Assembly (NCBI GenBank): GCA_012032855.1
Contig: JAAUQA010000055.1
Location: 1-11,656, forward strand
Length of the DNA: 11,656 bases
Origin: Candidatus Competibacteraceae bacterium
Lineage (GTDB): Bacteria > Pseudomonadota > Gammaproteobacteria > Competibacterales > Competibacteraceae
Reading direction: 5' to 3'
Positions 6,929 to 11,656 of this stretch are shown here, piece by piece (position 1 is the stretch's first letter; every line of letters begins with the position of its first letter). The notes beneath the pieces are model-generated. The model made no database searches. It was not told the origin of the DNA and saw only the letters and a list, made by a program, of their open reading frames with translations. The position numbers were made by a program, and so were the translations under genes.

Positions 6929-7429
6929 ATGGCTACTGTGACGTTTAAAGGCAGCGTATGTAACACCAACGGCGAACTTCCGGCTACCGGTACACAAGCG
7001 CCGGATTTCAAACTGGTCGATGGCACCCTGAAAGATGTCGGTCTCGGCGAATTTGCCGGCAAGAAAAAATTGCTCAACATCGTACCTAGCCTGGATACGC
7101 CGGTGTGCGGCTTATCCACCATGAAATTCAGTTCATACGCCAAGAATCACCCGGACACTGTGGTATTGGTGATCTCCGCTGATCTGCCGTTTGCTCAGGG
7201 TCGGTTCTGCAGCGGCGAGAAATTGGACAATGTCGTACCCCTGTCCATGATGCGCTCACGCAATTTTGCCAAGGATTACGGGGTGTTGTTAGAAGACGGG
7301 CCGTTTGCGGGCATCACCAGCCGTGCCGTGATGGTATTGGATGCAAACGATAAGGTGTTGTACACCCAGATAGTGCCGGAGATCGCCGACGAGCCCGATT
7401 ACGACGCCGCACTGAAAGCGTTGGGCTAA
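6929..7429 (+). CDS. tpx: Thiol peroxidase, Tpx-type peroxiredoxin
   Basis: Atypical two-cysteine peroxiredoxin that reduces hydrogen peroxide and organic, including lipid, hydroperoxides with electrons from thioredoxin. The 166 residues match the usual family length. The peroxidatic Cys is C60 in [12 protein letters not shown] and the resolving Cys is C94 in [13 protein letters not shown], the characteristic Tpx pair; the active-site Arg is R131 in [10 protein letters not shown]. There is a third Cys at position 11. No signal peptide is visible, so it is cytosolic like most Tpx proteins. Translation starts at ATG 6929, ten bases after a strong AGGAGG (6914-6919). It lies 38 bases downstream of gcvH on the same strand and may be transcribed with it, although the strong ribosome site suggests high independent translation. 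Confidence 0.96.
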   Translation: MATVTFKGSVCNTNGELPATGTQAPDFKLVDGTLKDVGLGEFAGKKKLLNIVPSLDTPVCGLSTMKFSSYAKNHPDTVVLVISADLPFAQGRFCSGEKLDNVVPLSMMRSRNFAKDYGVLLEDGPFAGITSRAVMVLDANDKVLYTQIVPEIADEPDYDAALKALG

Positions 7430-7462
7430 GTGGAATCGGCAGGTCGCTAAAACTACCGACTG

Positions 7463-7828
7463 ATGGGCAATCAACCGCATCGCGGCTTACGTCGTCTGCT
7501 TAACGCGACCGGCTACTCATGGGCCGGTCTTAAAGCTGCTTGGCGCAATGAAGAGGCTTTCCGCCAGGAAAGCCTGCTGTGCCTAGTCATGACGCCGTTG
7601 GCGTTGTGGCTGGGCGATGGCGGTGTGGAACGGGTATTGCTGATTGGCAGCCTGCTATTGATCATCGTCGCGGAATTGCTCAACTCCGGCCTTGAAGCTG
7701 TAGTGGACCGCATCGGCCCCGAGCATCACGAGTTGTCGGGTCGGGCCAAAGACATCGGTTCGGCGGCGGTGTTCGTGACCCTGGTGAACGCCAGTCTGGT
7801 GTGGATTCTATTATTATTCGATTGGTGA
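7463..7828 (+). CDS. dgkA: Diacylglycerol kinase, DgkA type
   Basis: Small trimeric inner-membrane enzyme that phosphorylates diacylglycerol, returning the lipid left after membrane-derived oligosaccharide and envelope modification to the phosphatidic acid pool. At 121 residues it matches E. coli DgkA (122). There are three predicted membrane helices (about 36-52, 56-74 and 98-118) and a short amphipathic N-terminal helix. The signature AELLNSGLEAVVDRIG at 70-85 and HELSGRAKDIGSAAV at 89-103 are conserved. E30, E71 and E78 correspond to the catalytic and metal-binding glutamates. The ATG at 7463 lacks a clear Shine-Dalgarno, but the N-terminus (GLRRLLNATGYSWAGLKAAW) aligns well, so the start is probably right. 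The PfkB-family kinase gene begins 11 bases after its stop. Confidence 0.95.
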   Translation: MGNQPHRGLRRLLNATGYSWAGLKAAWRNEEAFRQESLLCLVMTPLALWLGDGGVERVLLIGSLLLIIVAELLNSGLEAVVDRIGPEHHELSGRAKDIGSAAVFVTLVNASLVWILLLFDW

Positions 7829-7839
7829 GGACTCTCTAA

Positions 7840-8778
7840 ATGGCGGCGTTAATCTGCGGTTCCCTGGCTTACGATGTGATCATGGTATTTCAAGACTATT
7901 TCAAAAATCACATCCTGCCCGATAAGGTGCACATGCTCAATGTGTCCTTTCTGGTGCCCAGCATGAGGCGGGAATTCGGCGGTTGCGCCGGCAATGTGGC
8001 CTACACGCTGAAGCAGTTGGGCAGCGAAGGGTATCCCTTGGGCACGGTAGGCGAAGATTTCGATCCTTACGCGCAATGGCTGGACAGCCACGGGATCAGT
8101 CGCCGGTTTATTCAAACCGTACCCAACAGTTTCACCGCCCAAGCCTTTATCACTTCGGATTTAGCGGATAATCAAATCACCGCATTCCATCCCGGTGCTA
8201 TGGCGTTTTCCGAACAACGCACGGTACCGACCGATGCGGACATCAGCGTGGGCATGGTATCGCCCGACAGTCGCGAAGGGATGCTTGCTCACGCGGAGCA
8301 ATTCAAGGCAGCGGGAATCCCATTCATCTTCGATCCCGGTCAGGCCATGCCGTTGTTCGATGCGGCTGATCTTGAGCATCTGATCGAACTCGCTGATTGG
8401 GTAACGGTGAATGACTACGAGTTCGAACTGATTCGGGAGCGCACCGGTTTATCGGTGACCGACATTGCCGAGCGGGTGCGGGCCTTGATTGTCACCTGTG
8501 GTGCCAAGGGATCGTATATTCTGACCACTGCCGAGCGGATTCACATTCCTTCCGCGGCGGTAAGCGAAGTCGTCGATCCTACCGGCTGCGGCGACGCTTA
8601 TCGGGCGGGTCTGTTGTACGGCATGATGCACGACATGGATTGGGAAACAACTGGTCGAATCGCGTCACTGGCGGGCGCGATCAAAGTCGAAAAGCCTGGC
8701 ACCCAGAATCATCAATTTACGCTAGAAGAGTTCAAAGACCGGTTTGCGGAGAACTTCGGGTATCGGTTTACAGAGTAG
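7840..8778 (+). CDS. PfkB/ribokinase-family carbohydrate or nucleoside kinase
   Basis: ATP-dependent kinase of the ribokinase fold, probably cytosolic. At 312 residues it has the family length. The N-terminal signature is EFGGCAGNVAYTLKQLG (46-61). The second PfkB signature, DPTGCGDAYRAGLLYG (246-261), contains the catalytic base Asp252. TVNDYEFE (189-196) and TCGAKGS (219-225) match the nucleotide-binding core. The N-terminus (ICGSLAYDVIM) resembles proteins often labelled adenosine kinase-like in proteobacteria, but the substrate (adenosine, ribose, fructose or other) cannot be read from sequence. Translation starts at ATG 7840; the ribosome site GGTGAGG overlaps the dgkA stop codon, pointing to coupled expression. 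The gene converges on the enolase paralogue with a 45-base gap in which I see no convincing terminator. Confidence 0.9.
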   Translation: MAALICGSLAYDVIMVFQDYFKNHILPDKVHMLNVSFLVPSMRREFGGCAGNVAYTLKQLGSEGYPLGTVGEDFDPYAQWLDSHGISRRFIQTVPNSFTAQAFITSDLADNQITAFHPGAMAFSEQRTVPTDADISVGMVSPDSREGMLAHAEQFKAAGIPFIFDPGQAMPLFDAADLEHLIELADWVTVNDYEFELIRERTGLSVTDIAERVRALIVTCGAKGSYILTTAERIHIPSAAVSEVVDPTGCGDAYRAGLLYGMMHDMDWETTGRIASLAGAIKVEKPGTQNHQFTLEEFKDRFAENFGYRFTE

Positions 8779-8823
8779 CCCAAGGAAAGCTTTCACGGGG
8801 GGCTATCAGTCCGCCACCTTGGC

Positions 8824-10059
8824 CTAAGCTTTCGGCAACCCGAAGACCTTCATTCCATTTAGCCATCGCTCTGAGCGGGCAAAAGAACCCACTTTTAATT
8901 GCTTGGCTCCCCAGCCAACCGCCAGATGCACGATGGTGATGTCTTCGGTTTCGCCGGAGCGCGCTGAAACAATGGACTCCCAGCCAGCCTTGCGGGACGC
9001 GTCCAATGCGGCCTTCGTTTCGCTGAGCGTGCCAGCTTGATTGGGCTTGATTAATGCCGTATTGCAAGCTCCATGAGCGGCGGCATCCTGAATGCGGGTG
9101 GCCGAAGTGCATATAAAATCATCGGCAACCACTTCGATTTTATCGCCTGCCGCGGCAGTAAATTTTGCCATTGCCGGGGTATCGTCTTCGGCAAGCGGAT
9201 CTTCGATTGACACGATGGGGTACCGGGCAAGCCACTGCAACAGCATTTCCGATAGCCCATCGGAGTCTACGCGCTTGCCGTCCGTTGATAGTTGGTAATA
9301 CCCGTCTCGGTAAAAATCTGTTGCGGCAATGTCCAGCGAGATAGCGACGTCCGCACCCGGCGTCAAGCCAGCGCCTTCGATGGCACGCATGAGATAATCC
9401 AGAGCTTGTTCATTAGAGTCGAACGCCGGCCAAAATCCGCCTTCATCAGCAACGCCCTGCATTAGACCTGCATCAGCCATAATCCTCCCGGCAGAAAGAT
9501 ACACCTCGGCGGTCCACTCCAAAGCCTGAGCATAACTGTTGGCACCGACTGCGATGACCATGAAGTCTTGCACATCGACCCGCCTGCCGGCATGAGCACC
9601 GCCACCAAAGATTTGGATTTCCGGCAACGGTAGAAAATAATCTTCGCGGTCTTCTCCTAGGAACTGCCACAGAGGTAACCGCGCAGCGGCGGCAGCGGCG
9701 TGTGCAATGGCCATGGAGGTGGCGATCAAGGCATTACCGCCCAAGCGGCTTTTGTTGGGGGTGCCGTCAAGCTCAATCAAGGTCCGGTCAGCACCTGCTT
9801 GATCAGTAGCATCCAGTCCACACAGACTGTCTGCAATCTCCCCGTTGACCGCAGCGATGCCCGCCAAAACATCATAGCCGCCAAATGCGCTGCCGCCGTC
9901 GCGTTTGTCGACAGCTTCGGCACTGCCTGTCGATGCCCCGGCGGGTGCAATAGCTCGTCCGACAGCGCTTCCGGCCAGACGGACCTCCGCTTCGATGGTG
10001 GGACGTCCTCTGGAATCCCAGACCCGACGGCCTAAAACATGGGTAATGGCGGTGCTCAT
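8824..10059 (-). CDS. Divergent enolase paralogue (enolase superfamily)
   Basis: Clearly homologous to phosphopyruvate hydratase along its whole length, but unlikely to be the housekeeping enzyme. Conserved with enolase: the mobile loop PAGASTG with S43, H156 in GGAHA, E206 in ADEGG, metal ligands D243 (SLDIAA), E286 (SIEDP) and D313 (VADDF), the catalytic base K338 (LIKPNQ), R367-S368 (ARSGETED) and K389. Altered: the active-site His of the HRSGET motif is A366, and the Glu of the QEFM motif is D165. At 411 residues it is about 20 shorter than E. coli Eno; it ends in GLPKA and lacks the usual final helix. The ATG at 10059 has GAGGAG upstream. It is transcribed divergently from a LacI-family regulator, with a LacI-type operator just downstream of its predicted start point. 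It may act on a different 2-phospho or phosphonate acid; a weak or specialised enolase is the alternative. Confidence 0.8.
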   Translation of the reverse strand: MSTAITHVLGRRVWDSRGRPTIEAEVRLAGSAVGRAIAPAGASTGSAEAVDKRDGGSAFGGYDVLAGIAAVNGEIADSLCGLDATDQAGADRTLIELDGTPNKSRLGGNALIATSMAIAHAAAAAARLPLWQFLGEDREDYFLPLPEIQIFGGGAHAGRRVDVQDFMVIAVGANSYAQALEWTAEVYLSAGRIMADAGLMQGVADEGGFWPAFDSNEQALDYLMRAIEGAGLTPGADVAISLDIAATDFYRDGYYQLSTDGKRVDSDGLSEMLLQWLARYPIVSIEDPLAEDDTPAMAKFTAAAGDKIEVVADDFICTSATRIQDAAAHGACNTALIKPNQAGTLSETKAALDASRKAGWESIVSARSGETEDITIVHLAVGWGAKQLKVGSFARSERWLNGMKVFGLPKA

Positions 10060-10155
10060 TGTGTTAACTCCTCTTGCCAGGCGGCTGCCACATCGTTTAG
10101 GCGTGCCAGTGGGTTAAACTACCAAGCACGAGCGCAGCGACGGATTTTTTTGTAA

Positions 10156-10169
10156 TGCAAACGTTTGCA
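10156..10169. promoter_or_regulatory. LacI-family operator 1
   Basis: TGCAAACGTTTGCA is a perfect 14-bp palindrome with the central CpG typical of LacI/PurR-family operators (the PurR consensus core is GCAAACGTTTGC). It sits immediately downstream of the predicted promoter of the enolase paralogue and beside a LacI-family gene, which is the likely binding protein. Confidence 0.8.
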
Positions 10170-10177
10170 CTAAAATA

Positions 10178-10206
10178 ATTCTAGTTGGGTAAATAATAGT
10201 ATTCAA
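10178..10206 (-). promoter_or_regulatory. Promoter for the enolase paralogue
   Basis: On the minus strand TTGAAT (10206-10201) and TAGAAT (10183-10178) are spaced by 17 bases, predicting a start near 10171. The operator at 10156-10169 would lie at about +2 to +15, where a bound repressor blocks initiation or early elongation. The leader to the ATG at 10059 is about 110 bases. Confidence 0.5.
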
Positions 10207-10223
10207 TATAAGATTATAAATAA

Positions 10224-10237
10224 TGCAAACGTTTGTA
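10224..10237. promoter_or_regulatory. LacI-family operator 2
   Basis: TGCAAACGTTTGTA differs from operator 1 at one base; the palindrome extends outward to AATGCAAACGTTTGTATT with that one mismatched pair. It lies 15 bases before the regulator's ATG and just after a possible promoter, TTGGGT (10185-10190) and TATAAG (10207-10212). This fits autorepression of the regulator and the downstream crotonase gene. A TATAAT at 10243-10248 is too close to the ATG to give a normal leader. Confidence 0.75.
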
Positions 10238-10251
10238 TTTTCTATAATGAA

Positions 10252-11283
10252 ATGATTACTGTTAAAGATATTGCTAATAAGCTAGGCGTTTCGCCGTCAA
10301 CCGTCACGCGCGCGCTCGCCAATAGCTCACGAATCAGCCTGAAAACCAAAAAATTGGTTCAACGGACGGCAGCAGAAATGGGCTATGTGCCAAACGCTGC
10401 CGCCAAAACGATGCGAGGCGAGGAGAACTCGCTCATTGGCTTGCTGATACCGGATATTGAGAATAATTTTTACGCGCAGATCGCTAAAGCATTCTCAGAG
10501 GTTTGCAACAGCCACGATTTTCAACTCACCTTAGCGGTAAGCGACGATAACCCCAATATTGAAGAACGCCATATCCGCCAACTGGTGGCGGCACGTTGCG
10601 CGGGGATCGCTATTGTGCCGACAGCGACGTTGACCCAACAAAGCGTCTCGCTGTTAGCGTCCAGAAACACCGCGCAGTTGATCCGGCGCAATAGCGCATT
10701 GAATACGGATTGGTACGGTATTAACGATACTGATGCGCTACGGAGCGCGACGAATTGCCTCCTGGATCTGAATCATCGCCGCATCGGCTTGATTTGCGGT
10801 GAACCAGCGCTCGATTCCGGTAACGATAGGTATCAAGGCTATGCATCTGCCTTGCAGGCGCGCAACATTCCCCTTGATCCAACATTGATCATGCGCGGCC
10901 CTCCGCGAACCCGTTTCGCGCAAGCGGCGACCAATCGGTTGAGAGCGCTAAGCCATCCACCCAGCGCGATCGTTGCCGCTGGTGCCGGCTTGAGCGAAGG
11001 CATGTTGAATGCAGTGGCCACCTGGAGCAAAGATGACCAACACGCCTTTTCGCTAATCGGCTATAGCGACAGCAGTGCATTTAGTTGGTGGGGAGGTTCA
11101 GGATTAACCGCCATAGCCCTACCGATACACCAGATAGCTGCCGACCTTTGCGGTAAGCTCATCCAACTGGCTCGGGATAAGACATCAAGGCTCGCTGAAT
11201 CGGAAGACTATCTTTATGATTCACACCTCATTCTGCGGGGTAGTGTACGACCCTATAAAGACATAAGCGGGAGTTTGCCATGA
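10252..11283 (+). CDS. LacI-family transcriptional regulator
   Basis: Repressor of the LacI/GalR family. The N-terminal helix-turn-helix spans about 4-23 (VKDIANKLGVSPSTVTRALA), followed by the hinge helix (48-55, NAAAKTMR) and a periplasmic-binding-protein-like effector domain starting at LIGLLIPDIENNFYAQI and including NHRRIGLICGEPALDSGNDR. The 343-residue length is standard. The hinge residue that usually is Leu and intercalates at the central CpG of the operator (L54 in PurR) is Met54. The ATG at 10252 gives the normal N-terminus but has no clear Shine-Dalgarno. Two LacI-type operators lie directly upstream, between it and the divergent enolase paralogue, so it very likely controls both directions. 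Its stop overlaps the start of the crotonase gene (ATGA), suggesting coupled translation. The effector is unknown and is probably the substrate or product of the flanking enzymes. Confidence 0.93.
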   Translation: MITVKDIANKLGVSPSTVTRALANSSRISLKTKKLVQRTAAEMGYVPNAAAKTMRGEENSLIGLLIPDIENNFYAQIAKAFSEVCNSHDFQLTLAVSDDNPNIEERHIRQLVAARCAGIAIVPTATLTQQSVSLLASRNTAQLIRRNSALNTDWYGINDTDALRSATNCLLDLNHRRIGLICGEPALDSGNDRYQGYASALQARNIPLDPTLIMRGPPRTRFAQAATNRLRALSHPPSAIVAAGAGLSEGMLNAVATWSKDDQHAFSLIGYSDSSAFSWWGGSGLTAIALPIHQIAADLCGKLIQLARDKTSRLAESEDYLYDSHLILRGSVRPYKDISGSLP

Positions 11284-11656
11284 CACCGATCATTACCGAA
11301 CAGCGAGGACAGATTGCTGTGTTGACCTTGAACACCAGCAGGACCAATGGAATCAATCCGGCTCTGGTGTTGCGGTTCGCCGAGTTGCTCAATGAGATCG
11401 GCAAAGAGGCCCGAGGGTTGGTGCTGTGCGGCGGCAGAAAGTTTTTCTCCGCCGGCCTTGATCTTCCAACGGTTCTTGAGCTGAATCGGCGTGAAATGGC
11501 CGATTTCTGGTATGGATTTAATCGGCTCCTGGTCGATTTATACACCTTGCCGCTACCCACCGCGTGCGCCATATCCGGTCATGCCGTCGCGGGGGGCAAT
11601 ATCCTCGCATTAGCGTGTGATTATCGCTACGCAACGACCGACGAAAGGAAAAAAAT
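11280..11656 (+). CDS. Crotonase-fold protein (enoyl-CoA hydratase/isomerase family), 3'-partial
   Basis: The frame runs from ATG 11280 off the right edge, giving 125 residues, about half of a normal protein. Crotonase enzymes bind an acyl-CoA thioester and stabilise the enolate in an oxyanion hole. The first oxyanion-hole segment is visible as KFFSAGLDLPTV and the second as SGHAVAGGNILALACDYRYAT. In that second motif, the position of the first catalytic Glu of enoyl-CoA hydratase (the GGGCE-LA Glu) is Ile, as in enoyl-CoA isomerases and other non-hydratase members. It is therefore more likely an isomerase, hydrolase or other crotonase than a classical hydratase. It overlaps the LacI-family regulator by four bases and is presumably in the same transcript. 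The second catalytic position lies beyond the edge. Confidence 0.85.
   Translation, partial: MTPIITEQRGQIAVLTLNTSRTNGINPALVLRFAELLNEIGKEARGLVLCGGRKFFSAGLDLPTVLELNRREMADFWYGFNRLLVDLYTLPLPTACAISGHAVAGGNILALACDYRYATTDERKK

Noticed and set aside
8779..8823. CCAAGG (8780-8785) and CCTTGG (8817-8822) inverted repeat between convergent genes as a terminator
   Set aside because: Only six pairs around a 31-base loop, with no T-run on either strand.
10243..10248. Perfect TATAAT just before the LacI-family gene
   Set aside because: It ends three bases before the ATG, so transcription from it would begin inside the coding sequence. Another promoter upstream of operator 2 fits better.
11648..11655. Run of seven A at the right edge as a programmed frameshift site
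   Set aside because: The window ends there, the frame is normal up to that point, and the reading fits an ordinary crotonase Lys-Lys segment.
1..11656. CRISPR arrays, tRNAs, insertion sequences, attachment sites, defence or phage genes
   Set aside because: No regularly spaced repeats, tRNA-like segments, transposase or integrase motifs were seen on either strand.

Overview
The window looks like a chromosomal stretch from a gammaproteobacterium that probably stores polyhydroxyalkanoate (PHA). This rests on an RND multidrug-type exporter, a phasin, E. coli-type DgkA, GcvT/GcvH and Tpx proteins, and a LacI-family regulator, together with moderate GC and dense gene packing. The genus cannot be fixed from this sequence; a PHA-accumulating lineage such as Competibacteraceae is only a guess. 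No rRNA, tRNA, CRISPR array, insertion sequence or phage gene was seen, and there is no gene-free stretch longer than 300 bases.

Layout: (1) 1-2880, the 3' part of an RND efflux permease that enters from the left edge. Its last ~63 residues are put out of frame by two single-base losses at short homopolymers. (2) 3007-3297, a small acidic orphan protein with its own promoter, a palindrome over the -35 box, and a terminator hairpin behind it. (3) 3390-3875 on the minus strand, a phasin, divergent from an ABC1/AarF/UbiB-type kinase (4010-5320). Two TGC-N3-GCA palindromes flank the phasin promoter and look like PhaR-type operators. (4) 5386-8778, a rightward housekeeping run: gcvT, gcvH, tpx, dgkA and a PfkB-family sugar or nucleoside kinase. 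gcvP is not adjacent. (5) 8824-11656, a distinct regulated unit: a divergent enolase paralogue on the minus strand, a LacI-family regulator on the plus strand, and a crotonase-fold gene overlapping the regulator by four bases and running off the right edge. The 192-base gap between the enolase paralogue and the regulator holds two near-identical LacI-type operators (TGCAAACGTTTGCA and TGCAAACGTTTGTA). Each lies just downstream of a plausible promoter, one facing each way.

The most interesting part is region 5. The enolase-like protein keeps the three metal-binding acids and the catalytic Lys/Glu pair. It has Ala where enolase has a conserved active-site His, Asp for a conserved Glu, and a shortened C-terminus. 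With a dedicated LacI-family repressor and a crotonase lacking the usual first catalytic Glu, it may be a small inducible pathway on an unknown acid or CoA substrate rather than glycolysis. That is inference; the sequence does not show the substrate.
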